A stretch of DNA of 64,000 nucleotides from Ruminococcus sp. (lineage in GTDB: Bacteria > Bacillota > Clostridia > Oscillospirales > Ruminococcaceae). The notes beneath the pieces were generated by a model, which was given only the letters and a program-made list of their open reading frames with translations, was not told the DNA's origin and did no database searches. Made by a program: the position numbers and the translations under genes. The DNA is taken from NCBI GenBank assembly GCA_030531185.1, contig JAUNOG010000004.1, positions 1 through 64,000 on the forward strand, written 5' to 3'. Below are positions 49,873 through 58,381 of this stretch, piece by piece. Each line of letters starts with the position of its first letter. The stretch's first letter is position 1.

Positions 49873-49940
49873 AATTTTTTCCTCCTTAAGATATCACGAA
49901 GAAATTCAAGAATTTCAAGAGTCAATTTGTTCTTTTTCAC
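49869..49940 (-). CDS. Leader peptide overlapping the amt start
   Basis: A 23-codon frame with GTG start at 49940 and GGAGGG 6 bp upstream, ending in TGA that overlaps the amt ATG (ATGA). The peptide is basic and leucine-rich (K-K-N-K-L-T-L-E-I-L-E-F-L). The ribosome site of amt (AAGGAGG) lies inside this frame, so translating ribosomes would reach amt directly. A real translational-coupling device, or a chance frame. Confidence 0.5.
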   Translation of the reverse strand: MKKNKLTLEILEFLRDILRRKKL

Positions 49941-50012
49941 ATAAATCCCTCCTGATAAATACCAACGTCGGATAAAAATGAATATCCTTAGTCCGCTGTC
50001 GGCATAAGCAAA

Positions 50013-50056
50013 CAAAAAAGCGTATGACAAGCAAAGCTTTCGCAAAGCCGTCATAC
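50013..50056 (-). terminator. Terminator between glnN and amt
   Basis: GTATGAC (50022-50028) pairs with GTCATAC (50050-50056), with further pairing inside. On the minus strand the stem is followed by GCTTTTTTG. It would end or attenuate glnN transcripts before amt. No clear separate amt promoter was seen, so read-through may be the source of amt mRNA. Confidence 0.65.
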
Positions 50057-50171
50057 ACTTCATTGTGCATTAAAATATTTCGGTAAGTTCGTAGTAGATC
50101 AAAAGCTGAATATGTACTGCATATGTTGGCAAATCAATATTACAGAGGACGTAACGTCCTTAACTGCCGGA

Positions 50172-52253
50172 TCACTTTACATAGAAGAGAAGCGCGCCGT
50201 ATGTCGGATATGGCCAGTACTTCTCGCCGACCAGCGACTCGATCTCGTCGGCAACAGCTCTTAACTCGCCCATTGCAACGAATACCGTATTGTGGTAGTA
50301 ATTTGCAAGCTCTTCAATATCCTCGATCTCGCCTGTCTTGAATTCAACATCTTCAAGCTCGGCAAGCTTCTTGTAAGTCTGAGCTGCGAGAGTTGAAAGC
50401 TTCTTGACCATTTCCTCCTCAAAGGAAACATCTGCGCCGCAGTCCTTAGCAAGAGCGGCAGTCTTTGCAAGCTCCTTGATATAAGTCGCAACAGCGGGGA
50501 GAATATCCTTCTTGGTCATATCGATCATTGTAAGAGCCTCGATGTTAAGGGTCTTGCAGTATTCGTCCAGCAGGATCTCAACTCTTGAGTTAAGCTCTGT
50601 TTCTGTATAAACGCCGTACTTTGTGAAAAGCTCGACATTCTTGGGAGCAATAAACGTAGGAATAGCCTCAGGAGTTGATTTGAGGTTCAGCAGACCTCTC
50701 TTTTCAGCCTCAACAGGCCACTCTGCCGAATAACCGTTGCCGTTGAATATAATGTTCTGATTTTCCTTGATAGTTCTCTTGATGAGATCGTCCAAAGCGT
50801 CCTGGAAATTATCAGCCTTTTCAAGCTCGTCGGCAAAATCGTCAAGCACCTTAGCTACGATAGTGTTCAGCACCGTGTTAGGACCTGCAACGGACAGCTT
50901 AGAGCCGGGCATTCTGAACTCAAACTTGTTACCTGTGAATGCGAAAGGCGAGGTTCTGTTTCTGTCTGTGGTATCCTTGGGGAAATGAGGCAGAACATCT
51001 ACGCCGATCTCCATTTCAACAGTCTTGCCCTCGTACTTAACTCCGTTTACGATAGCGTCGAGAACGCCTGTAAGTTCGTCACCGAGGAAGATCGAAATGA
51101 TCGCGGGAGGAGCCTCGTTAGCGCCAAGTCTGTGGTCGTTGCCCGCAGACGCAACCGACGCTCTGAGGATATCCTGATAATCGTTAACAGCCTTGATAAC
51201 AGCGGAAAGGAACAGCAGGAACTGTGCGTTCTCAGCGGGAGTTTTACCGGGTTCAAGAAGGTTAACGCCTGTATTTGTAGAAAGCGACCAGTTGTTGTGC
51301 TTACCGGAACCGTTGATACCTGCAAACGGCTTTTCGTGCAGCAGGCACTTGAAACCGTGCTTTCTTGCAGTTCTCTTCATAATTTCCATTGTAAGCTGGT
51401 TATGGTCGGTAGCAATGTTGGTAGTACCGTAAATAGGAGCAAGCTCGTGCTGTGCGGGAGCAACCTCATTATGCTTTGTCTTTGCGTAAATACCAAGCTT
51501 CCAGAGCTGTTCGTCAAGATCCTTCATATATGCGGCAACTCTTGTCTTGATAGTACCGAAGTAATGATCCTCAAGCTCCTGTCCCTTTGGCGCCGGAGCG
51601 CCGAAAAGCGTTCTTCCTGTGAAAATAAGGTCTTTTCTCTTAGCGTACATCTCTCTGTCAACGAGGAAGTACTCCTGCTCGGGACCTACGTTGGAAACAA
51701 CTCTTGTAGCGTCGGAGCCGAACATCTTCAGAATTCTGAGAGCCGACTTGCTTACCGCCTCCATAGAACGGAGAAGCGGAGTTTTCTTGTCCAGAGCCTC
51801 GCCCTTATATGAGCAGAAAGCAGTAGGAATGCAAAGGGTATTTTCCTTAATAAATGCGTAAGAAGTAGGATCCCATGCCGTATAGCCTCTTGCCTCGAAC
51901 GTCGCTCTCAGTCCGCCCGAAGGGAACGAGGACGCGTCCGGCTCGCCCTTGATAAGCTCCTTACCTGAAAATTCCATAATAACGTGACCGTCGTCTGTCG
52001 GCGAAATAAAGCTGTCAAGCTTTTCAGCCGTAAGACCTGTCATTGGCTGGAACCAGTGTGTGTAATGGGTGCAGCCCTTTTCCACTGCCCAGTCCTTCAT
52101 AGCGTTAGCTACAATGTTGGCAACCTCAAGATCGAGAGGATCGCCGTTGTCGATAGTCTTTTTGAGAGCCTTGTAAGTAGCCTTAGGAAGTCTCTCCTTC
52201 ATCACTGCCTCATTAAAAACAGCTGAACCAAAATAAGTAGGGACATTTGCCAT
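50172..52253 (-). CDS. glnN: Type III glutamine synthetase (GSIII)
   Basis: A 693-residue glutamine synthetase of the long GSIII type, which makes glutamine from glutamate, ammonia and ATP. The catalytic regions [41 protein letters not shown] and N-R-T-S-P-F-A-F are all present. GSIII is typical of Ruminococcus and Bacteroides. It has a strong promoter, a terminator-like leader hairpin, and amt-P-II behind it. Confidence 0.97.
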   Translation of the reverse strand: MANVPTYFGSAVFNEAVMKERLPKATYKALKKTIDNGDPLDLEVANIVANAMKDWAVEKGCTHYTHWFQPMTGLTAEKLDSFISPTDDGHVIMEFSGKELIKGEPDASSFPSGGLRATFEARGYTAWDPTSYAFIKENTLCIPTAFCSYKGEALDKKTPLLRSMEAVSKSALRILKMFGSDATRVVSNVGPEQEYFLVDREMYAKRKDLIFTGRTLFGAPAPKGQELEDHYFGTIKTRVAAYMKDLDEQLWKLGIYAKTKHNEVAPAQHELAPIYGTTNIATDHNQLTMEIMKRTARKHGFKCLLHEKPFAGINGSGKHNNWSLSTNTGVNLLEPGKTPAENAQFLLFLSAVIKAVNDYQDILRASVASAGNDHRLGANEAPPAIISIFLGDELTGVLDAIVNGVKYEGKTVEMEIGVDVLPHFPKDTTDRNRTSPFAFTGNKFEFRMPGSKLSVAGPNTVLNTIVAKVLDDFADELEKADNFQDALDDLIKRTIKENQNIIFNGNGYSAEWPVEAEKRGLLNLKSTPEAIPTFIAPKNVELFTKYGVYTETELNSRVEILLDEYCKTLNIEALTMIDMTKKDILPAVATYIKELAKTAALAKDCGADVSFEEEMVKKLSTLAAQTYKKLAELEDVEFKTGEIEDIEELANYYHNTVFVAMGELRAVADEIESLVGEKYWPYPTYGALLFYVK

Positions 52254-52277
52254 CGTAATTCCTCCTATAAATTATAA

Positions 52278-52315
52278 TAAAAAGCGCTGTGAACCCTATT
52301 AAGAGTTCACAGCGC
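52278..52315 (-). promoter_or_regulatory. Leader hairpin with T-run before glnN
   Basis: GCGCTGTGAAC (52284-52294) and its perfect complement (52305-52315), followed on the minus strand by TTTTT. It lies between the glnN promoter and its ribosome site and has the form of an intrinsic terminator, so it may act as an attenuator. Only one hairpin fits; the paired hexaloop (A1, G4) pattern of ANTAR targets is not there. Confidence 0.7.
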
Positions 52316-52335
52316 CTTTGCTGTTTACAAGTATG

Positions 52336-52364
52336 AGTATACACCATTTCCCGCCGTTTGTCAA
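52336..52364 (-). promoter_or_regulatory. Promoter of glnN
   Basis: Minus-strand TTGACA (52359-52364) and TATACT (52336-52341), 17-bp spacer. Confidence 0.88.
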
Positions 52365-52485
52365 GACCTTTTTTTATTTTCATACATTATGACAATTAAA
52401 GTCTGTACATATCAAAAATTTTAGTGTATTTATGACACGGTTTAACATTTTGTAAATAACGGCGAAATATTATGCGGTAAATTTA

Positions 52486-53103
52486 TCAGATATCTATAAA
52501 CTCGTCTCTGTCTTTTCTTCTGTCGCTTTTTTTCACAAGGGCATTTAGCTTTTTCAGATTTCTGCCCGCCGAAAAACAGCCGATTATATTTGACAGTCCC
52601 GAAACAAGCAGACATACTCCCAGAATGATCAGCGCCGCGTCTGTGAGGAAAAGCGGATTGACAACCAGAACTATACCCACGATCGTCGTTATAACAGCGG
52701 GTATTCCGCTTACTGTCCAGTTCTTCAGTCCCTGACGGCGGAGGTTCAATGCGTCCTGCAAATTGCATATACCGCTGATAAGCATATACAGACCGAAAAT
52801 AACAGCGATGATCTTCGGAATAAAATCGGGTCGGACAATAATGAAGATACCTGCCGCGCACAGAATTACCCCGAGCACCAGTCCCGTCGCATACATAGGA
52901 CTTTCCTTAGTCTTGACAAAATATCTGATAAGCTCAGCCGCGCCGTAAGCGGTAAGCAGTCCGCCTACCGTATAACCGATAGCGTTGGTGAAAAAGTGAG
53001 GGTTCACTATCAGCGCAATACCCAGCACCACACAGAAAACCGACAGAACCCAGTAATTTCTGAACATTTTCTTAATGTATTCCATTTTTTCAAGTCCTTT
53101 CAT
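52486..53103 (-). CDS. DUF308 (HdeD-like) membrane protein
   Basis: A 205-residue protein with six helices, three tandem DUF308 helix pairs, and a basic C-terminal tail (K-K-S-D-R-R-K-D-R). HdeD relatives are acid- or stress-related membrane proteins without known mechanism. It lies 17 bp after the last V-ATPase gene and probably belongs to that transcript. Its AAGGACTTGAAAAA leader fits a weak ribosome site. Confidence 0.88.
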   Translation of the reverse strand: MKGLEKMEYIKKMFRNYWVLSVFCVVLGIALIVNPHFFTNAIGYTVGGLLTAYGAAELIRYFVKTKESPMYATGLVLGVILCAAGIFIIVRPDFIPKIIAVIFGLYMLISGICNLQDALNLRRQGLKNWTVSGIPAVITTIVGIVLVVNPLFLTDAALIILGVCLLVSGLSNIIGCFSAGRNLKKLNALVKKSDRRKDRDEFIDI

Positions 53104-53120
53104 TAAAATTCACGACACTG

Positions 53121-53771
53121 TTATACAGCGGATCTTTTAGCTTTCTCCGACGACTGCTTTTTCAGCTTTACCGCCTTTATGACCTTCATACGGGAAAATT
53201 CCTCGCGTTCCTTTTCCTCAAGGGAATTGGAAATAAATTTTACCGTTTGCTCGTGTCTCGGGATAATAATATTCTGCAAGGCGTTCGCGCGCCTCTGGGT
53301 TTTTCTTATCGCCACGGACAGTCTGTAAATGCTGTTTTCGACCTCGGCAAGAGTAACGGTAGTACGTTTTACCTTGTCGAATGCAATATACGCCCGATCG
53401 AGCTGTGAATTGGTCTGAGAAAAGCCGTAATTCACCGTAAGAGGCTTTTCCTCCAATGTTACCTGCGGAAGTTCAACTCCCATAACGCTTTTAGAGGACA
53501 GCGTGACGCCGTTTTCAATGGGGATACAGTTTGCATAAGGGGTAATAACTCCCATTGAGATATTGGCAAGCTGGAGCGCGCCGTAAGCCTCCTTATAGGT
53601 GTCCTCTATGGAGCTTCTCAGCTCCCCCGCCTTTTCAACCAGTCCCATAATTTCCCTGATGAGAATATTTCTTTTTCTGTCCAGAAGCTCGTAGCCCAGA
53701 TTTGCAAGCTGCAAAGCCTTCTTTGACAGCATAAGATTACCCTTGGTAGGAAATACCTGCTGTTCAGCCAA
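53121..53771 (-). CDS. atpD: V-type ATPase subunit D
   Basis: A 216-residue coiled-coil protein, the central stalk subunit D that turns inside the A3B3 head. The family start V-F-P-T-K-G-N-L-M and the conserved R-R-A-N-A-L-Q-N-I-I-I-P near residue 165 are clear. The C-terminal tail is basic. Last ATPase gene of the operon; 36 bp from the stop of the B gene, with a short dispersed repeat between. Confidence 0.96.
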   Translation of the reverse strand: MAEQQVFPTKGNLMLSKKALQLANLGYELLDRKRNILIREIMGLVEKAGELRSSIEDTYKEAYGALQLANISMGVITPYANCIPIENGVTLSSKSVMGVELPQVTLEEKPLTVNYGFSQTNSQLDRAYIAFDKVKRTTVTLAEVENSIYRLSVAIRKTQRRANALQNIIIPRHEQTVKFISNSLEEKEREEFSRMKVIKAVKLKKQSSEKAKRSAV

Positions 53772-53790
53772 ATTTGATCACCCTTTTCAA

Positions 53791-53821
53791 TGCACAATGC
53801 ACAATTTTTAATTGTCAATTT
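53791..53821. repeat. TGCACAATGCACAA dispersed repeat at the end of atpB
   Basis: TGCACAATGCACAA at 53791-53804 recurs exactly at 61842-61855. It is followed by CAATT-TTT-AATTG and AATTGTCAATT. The repeat supplies the last codons (I-D-N) and stop of the V-ATPase B gene. Confidence 0.55.
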
Positions 53822-55214
53822 CAAAAAGCGTGTTTGCTTTTTCTGCGCTGTAATACTTTTCAAGGTGTTCCTCGTCCACACGGTCAAGCTCGGATTTGGG
53901 CAGCGTTGACAGCAGCGCCCAGCCCAGATCGAGGGTTTCCTCAATGGGACGGTTAACGTCAAAGCCCTGATTTATAAAATGCTCCTCAAACAGCGTACCG
54001 AACTTGATGTACTGCTTATCGATAGAAGTAAGCTCCTCCTCGCCGATGACAGAGGCAAGTGAACGTGCGTCCTGAACCTTTGCGTACGCCGCAAAAAGCT
54101 GATTGGCGCACATCTGATGATCCTCTCTGGTAAAGCCCTCGCCGATACCGTCCTTCATAAGTCTCGACAGACTTGGAAGTACGGATACAGCGGGATAAAC
54201 TCCCGTCTGGTCGAGGTTTCTGTCGAGAACTATCTGTCCCTCCGTGATATATCCCGTCAAATCGGGAACAGGGTGAGTAATATCGTCGTTTGGCATTGTA
54301 AGGATAGGTATTTGCGTTACCGAGCCGCTTGCGCCCTTGACGATACCCGCTCTCTCATAAATAGACGCAAGGTCTGAATACAAATAACCGGGATAGCCCT
54401 TTCTTCCGGGAATTTCCCCTTTTGAGGACGAGAACTCACGCAGAGCCTCGGCGTAGGAGGTCATATCCGTAAGAATTACCAGAATGTGCATATTCTTCTC
54501 AAAAGCAAGATACTCGGCGCAGGTCAAAGCGCACCTCGGCGTAAGAATTCTTTCAATGATAGGATCGTTGGAAAGATTTAAGAACATTGCAACTCTTTCC
54601 AGTACTCCCGTTTCCTCAAAGCACCGTTTAAAGTAATCCGCAACGTCGTTCTTAACGCCCATTGCTCCGAACACAACGGCGAAGTCCTGTCCGTTTTCGT
54701 CGGCTATCTTCGCTTGACGTACTATCTGCACCGCAAGCTTATTGTGGGAAAGTCCCGAGCCTGAGAAAATAGGCAGCTTTTGACCTCTGATAAGCGTGGT
54801 CAAAGCGTCTATGGAGGATATTCCCGTATTGATGTAGTTTCTGGGGTACGTTCTCGAAACAGGGTTCAGCGGACTTCCGTTTATGTCCCTGTACTTTTCG
54901 GCGGCGATGTCCCCCAGACCGTCGATAGGCTTTCCCGCGCCGTTGAAAATTCTGCCGAGCATTTCTCCCGACAGCGCAAGCTCCATAGGCTTGCCCTCAA
55001 ACTTAGTGGTTGTGTTTGTAAGCGACAGACCTTTGGTTCCCTCGAACACCTGCAAAACCGCCTTGTCCTCATAGACCTCCACCACGCGGGCAAGTCTCTG
55101 CGTGCCGTCGCTCAGCTTTATCTGCGCCATTTCGTCGTAGGATATATTCCTTACCTTATCGAGCATAACAAGAGGTCCGTTGATCTCGCTTAAACCCACA
55201 TATTTTAAATTCAA
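53808..55214 (-). CDS. atpB: V-type ATPase subunit B
   Basis: A 468-residue non-catalytic B subunit of the A3B3 head. It has the [13 protein letters not shown] domain, [12 protein letters not shown] in place of a P-loop, and [12 protein letters not shown]. Start codon TTG at 55214, directly after the A-subunit stop and 8 bp behind GGAGGTG. The extreme C-terminus (E-I-D-N) is encoded by a short repeat. Confidence 0.97.
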   Translation of the reverse strand: MNLKYVGLSEINGPLVMLDKVRNISYDEMAQIKLSDGTQRLARVVEVYEDKAVLQVFEGTKGLSLTNTTTKFEGKPMELALSGEMLGRIFNGAGKPIDGLGDIAAEKYRDINGSPLNPVSRTYPRNYINTGISSIDALTTLIRGQKLPIFSGSGLSHNKLAVQIVRQAKIADENGQDFAVVFGAMGVKNDVADYFKRCFEETGVLERVAMFLNLSNDPIIERILTPRCALTCAEYLAFEKNMHILVILTDMTSYAEALREFSSSKGEIPGRKGYPGYLYSDLASIYERAGIVKGASGSVTQIPILTMPNDDITHPVPDLTGYITEGQIVLDRNLDQTGVYPAVSVLPSLSRLMKDGIGEGFTREDHQMCANQLFAAYAKVQDARSLASVIGEEELTSIDKQYIKFGTLFEEHFINQGFDVNRPIEETLDLGWALLSTLPKSELDRVDEEHLEKYYSAEKANTLFEIDN

Positions 55215-56975
55215 TCAGCACACCTCCAGCCCTTTGAACCATTCGGTCATTTCTCTCTGATAATCCGCAAACATCTGCGGCTTGTCGTTGGGGATATCAT
55301 ACTTTATCTTGATAAGCTTTTCGACCCAGCCGCCAAGTATTCTGTCTACTGAAACGCCCTTGCTCAGCGCATTTTTAGCCTGAGAATAAAAGCTTAAAAT
55401 GCACTTCATCATAAGATACTGCTTTTTCAGCGGAACATAGGTATCGTCCTTATGGTAAGCGTTCTGCTGTAAAAATCCGACTCTTACAATTCTTGCGGTC
55501 TCTATCAGAAGCTTCTGGTCGTCGGGAAGTACGTCCGAGCCCATAAGCTTGACTATCTCCATAAGAGTGTTTTCCTCAACGAGAATGTTGGATATCTCCT
55601 GGCGCACCTCCATAAAATCGTCCGCTACGTTTTCCCTGTAATATGCGGAAAGCTCCTCTGTGTATTCTGAATAGCTGGTATTCCAGTTTATCGCGGGGTA
55701 ATGTCTCGCATAAGCAAGGGACTTATCCAAAGCCCAGAAACAGCGGACAAATCTCTTTGTATTCTGTGTAACAGGCTCGGAGAAATCCGCTCCCTGCGGC
55801 GAGACTGCCCCGATAATGGTAACGGAGCCCTCACTGCCGTTAAGCGTCTCCACATAACCCGCTCTTTCGTAGAATTCGGAAATTCTCGACGGCAGATATG
55901 CGGGATAGCCCTCCTCGGCAGGCATTTCCTCCAGACGTCCCGATATCTCACGCAAAGCCTCAGCCCAGCGCGAAGTAGAGTCCGCCATAATTGCAATATG
56001 ATAGCCCATATCTCTGTAATATTCCGCAAGCGTGATGCCCGTATAAATGGAAGCCTCTCTTGCCGCAACAGGCATATTGGAGGTGTTTGCGATAAGCACC
56101 GTTCTATCCGTAAGCGGTCTTTGGGTCTTGGGGTCGATAAGCTCGGAAAATTCCTCAAGCACCTGAGTCATCTCGTTGCCTCTCTCTCCGCAGCCTATGT
56201 ATACGATAATATCCGCGTCACACCACTTTGCAAGCTGGTGCTGGGTCATAGTCTTGCCCGTTCCGAAACCGCCCGGGATAGCCGCAGTGCCGCCCTTTGC
56301 GATAGGAAGAATGGTATCTACAATTCTCTGTCCCGTTATCAGCGGTCTTGTTATGGGCAGTCTCTCCTTACAGGGGCGGGGAGTTCTGATAGGCCATTTC
56401 TGGCAGAGAGTAAGCTCCTCGATTTTTCCCGAAGGATTTTTCACCTTGCACACCACGTCGTTGACGGTATACTTGCCGTTAATACCTACCCATACCACTT
56501 CCCCTCCCTTGGAAAGCGGCGAAAGCATACATTTGTGGGTAATAAGCTCCGTTTCGGGACAGGTGCAGTAAATGTCCCCCGCTTTGAGGACGTCGCCTTT
56601 TTTGACGTTCATAGTGACCTGATACCGCTTTTCGGTATCGAGGGAGCTTACGTTCGCTCCGTCGGCGATAAACGCTCCGCTTATCTCCTCAAGCCTTTTA
56701 AGAGGTCTTTCGATACCGTCAAAAATGTTGTCGATTATTCCCGGACCTAATGTCGCCGACATAGGCGCGCCCGTAGGCTCGATAGGCTCTCCCGGCATTA
56801 AGCCCGTAGTGCCCTCGTATACCTGAATGGTGGTAAACTCGCTCGTTACCCTGATGACCTCTCCTATCAGACGCTTTTTTCCCACATACACCATTTCCTG
56901 CATAGCGAAGGTCTTGGTATTTGCGGCGGTAACGACAGGTCCGTTTACCGAATATATTTTATCCTTGAATTCCAT
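55215..56975 (-). CDS. atpA: V-type ATPase catalytic subunit A
   Basis: A 586-residue catalytic A subunit. P-loop G-G-F-G-T-G-K-T near 235, the V/A-type insert at about 110-185, G-E-R-G-N-E-M and A-D-S-T-S-R-W-A-E-A-L-R-E-I. It hydrolyses or makes ATP coupled to ion flow through the membrane ring. Followed at once by B. In fermentative Clostridia this enzyme normally pumps ions at ATP expense, but synthesis is possible. Confidence 0.98.
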   Translation of the reverse strand: MEFKDKIYSVNGPVVTAANTKTFAMQEMVYVGKKRLIGEVIRVTSEFTTIQVYEGTTGLMPGEPIEPTGAPMSATLGPGIIDNIFDGIERPLKRLEEISGAFIADGANVSSLDTEKRYQVTMNVKKGDVLKAGDIYCTCPETELITHKCMLSPLSKGGEVVWVGINGKYTVNDVVCKVKNPSGKIEELTLCQKWPIRTPRPCKERLPITRPLITGQRIVDTILPIAKGGTAAIPGGFGTGKTMTQHQLAKWCDADIIVYIGCGERGNEMTQVLEEFSELIDPKTQRPLTDRTVLIANTSNMPVAAREASIYTGITLAEYYRDMGYHIAIMADSTSRWAEALREISGRLEEMPAEEGYPAYLPSRISEFYERAGYVETLNGSEGSVTIIGAVSPQGADFSEPVTQNTKRFVRCFWALDKSLAYARHYPAINWNTSYSEYTEELSAYYRENVADDFMEVRQEISNILVEENTLMEIVKLMGSDVLPDDQKLLIETARIVRVGFLQQNAYHKDDTYVPLKKQYLMMKCILSFYSQAKNALSKGVSVDRILGGWVEKLIKIKYDIPNDKPQMFADYQREMTEWFKGLEVC

Positions 56976-56986
56976 AGCTATACTCC

Positions 56987-57574
56987 TTACAGATTTAAGC
57001 CCGCCCTGCGCGCAAAGCTCTCCCGCTGTTCGGAAAGGGCTGTATCAAAAGTGCAGTCCAGCGCAATTCCTTTTTCCTCCAGCACGACCATAGCTCCGCC
57101 GACCTCAACCGTTTCGCTGGGCTCGACCTTATATTTTCCGTTCAGGGCAAGCAGGTCTGCCAGACCCTCGTCTTTAAGCGCAACATATACCACGCCCTTG
57201 TCGTCGGGGTACTTTTCAGCACAGGACTTGACCCTCTCGGAAAGCATTTTTCCGTATTCGGGAGTTTTCATAAATTCGTCAAGCTTATCCCTTACATTTG
57301 AAAAGACCTTGTCGATAAGTCCCTCGCGGCTTAAAAGAACGTTTCTCTTTGCCTGCAAGCTGTCCGAGGAAAGCTCCCTCACCGACTTAGCTTCGCAGTC
57401 CTTGTCTATCTGAGAGATCCTTGACTGCACAAAGCCGTCTGCCTCCCGTCTTGCTTTTTCAAGCTTTTCATCGCGCTCAGTCTCCGCCTCCGAGATTATC
57501 TCCCGAGCCTTGGCGTCTACCTCGTCGAAAATCGCTTTTTTGAATTTTTCAAGCCTTTCAGTTTCGTTTTTCAT
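56987..57574 (-). CDS. atpE: V-type ATPase subunit E
   Basis: A 195-residue peripheral stalk subunit: long charged helix in the first 105 residues (K-A-R-E-I-I-S-E-A-E-T-E-R), globular end after that with G-G-A-M-V-V-L. It links the A/B head to the membrane part together with the small coiled protein at 61430. Spacing to A is 11 bp. Confidence 0.93.
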   Translation of the reverse strand: MKNETERLEKFKKAIFDEVDAKAREIISEAETERDEKLEKARREADGFVQSRISQIDKDCEAKSVRELSSDSLQAKRNVLLSREGLIDKVFSNVRDKLDEFMKTPEYGKMLSERVKSCAEKYPDDKGVVYVALKDEGLADLLALNGKYKVEPSETVEVGGAMVVLEEKGIALDCTFDTALSEQRESFARRAGLNL

Positions 57575-57591
57575 AGCGTTTCACTCCAAAA

Positions 57592-57900
57592 TCAAAGCTT
57601 TATGCCCACAGCGTCCGCAAGATACTTTGAAATAGTATCCGAGATCTTCGCCGTAGCGTGTCTGTCGGGGATCTCCACGATCAGAGGACTTTTCCTCGTA
57701 AGCTTGCACTCGTACACCTTTTCTCTGCACTGATTGATAGCAAGCTCCGTCATAAGCACAACTCCCACGTCCTCCATTCCAAGAGCCTTGTCGAGCGCCG
57801 AAGAGACCTCCTCGGGAGTATGCGCCACAACGCCCTCTATCCCCGTGAGCCTCATACCCATTTGGGTATCGATATTATCGCTGATCAAATAGAACTTCAT
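57592..57900 (-). CDS. atpF: V-type ATPase subunit F
   Basis: A 102-residue central-stalk subunit F (G-M-R-L-T-G-I-E-G-V near residue 15, then V-G-V-V-L-M-T-E in the second half). It binds subunit D and modulates activity. Located between K and E in the usual order. Confidence 0.94.
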   Translation of the reverse strand: MKFYLISDNIDTQMGMRLTGIEGVVAHTPEEVSSALDKALGMEDVGVVLMTELAINQCREKVYECKLTRKSPLIVEIPDRHATAKISDTISKYLADAVGIKL

Positions 57901-57914
57901 ACCGACGCTCCGAA

Positions 57915-58352
57915 TTACGCCCCGATATTGGAAATTATCAGAATGGAAATAAGCAGACCGTAAAGTGCGATACCTTCTCCCAATACTACGAAAATAAGCG
58001 CCTTAACAAAGTTCTTGGCATCCTCGGAGGTCGCGCCGATAGCCGCAGGAGCGCCTGCCGCAACAGCGATACCCGAACCGATACAAGAAAGTCCCACAGC
58101 AAGAGCCGCCGCAAGATAGCCTAAGCCTGCGCCTGTGGAAAGAGCAGCTGTAACGCCTTCTTCGCCCGCAGCGGAAACAAAGTTGCCCATAGGCACGATG
58201 ACAGCCGTAAGCATAATTCCCGCAAAGGTACAGAGGTTTCCGATAAACGCGCCTCTCGGGGACTTGCCCGTCTTTATCTTCTTAGCCATAAAGGCAAAAG
58301 GTACGAGCAGCAGAGCTACAGCAACAAGCGGCAGTAAAAATAATTTCAGCAT
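57915..58352 (-). CDS. atpK: V-type ATPase membrane ring subunit K (c)
   Basis: A 145-residue proteolipid of four helices (start at 58352, GGAGG 8 bp upstream). Only the last helix has the ion-binding glutamate (V-L-G-E-G-I-A-L-Y-G); the first hairpin has none, as in E. hirae NtpK. The glutamine that coordinates sodium in NtpK (G-I-A-Q-G) is not seen at the matching place, where I-G-S-G-I-A stands. This points to protons rather than sodium, by eye alignment only. Confidence 0.93.
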   Translation of the reverse strand: MLKLFLLPLVAVALLLVPFAFMAKKIKTGKSPRGAFIGNLCTFAGIMLTAVIVPMGNFVSAAGEEGVTAALSTGAGLGYLAAALAVGLSCIGSGIAVAAGAPAAIGATSEDAKNFVKALIFVVLGEGIALYGLLISILIISNIGA

Positions 58353-58381
58353 AGTAAATTCCTCCAAAAAATAATTTTAAT

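Noticed and set aside
50985..51812. 275-codon plus-strand frame inside glnN
   Set aside because: It is entirely antisense to a conserved gene and shows no protein-like motif.
52278..52335. ANTAR target RNA in the glnN leader
   Set aside because: Only one hairpin is present and its loop does not have A at position 1 and G at position 4.
55701..56750. 349-codon plus-strand frame inside the V-ATPase A gene
   Set aside because: It is antisense to a highly conserved gene; the composition (many Arg and Ser) is that of a shadow frame.
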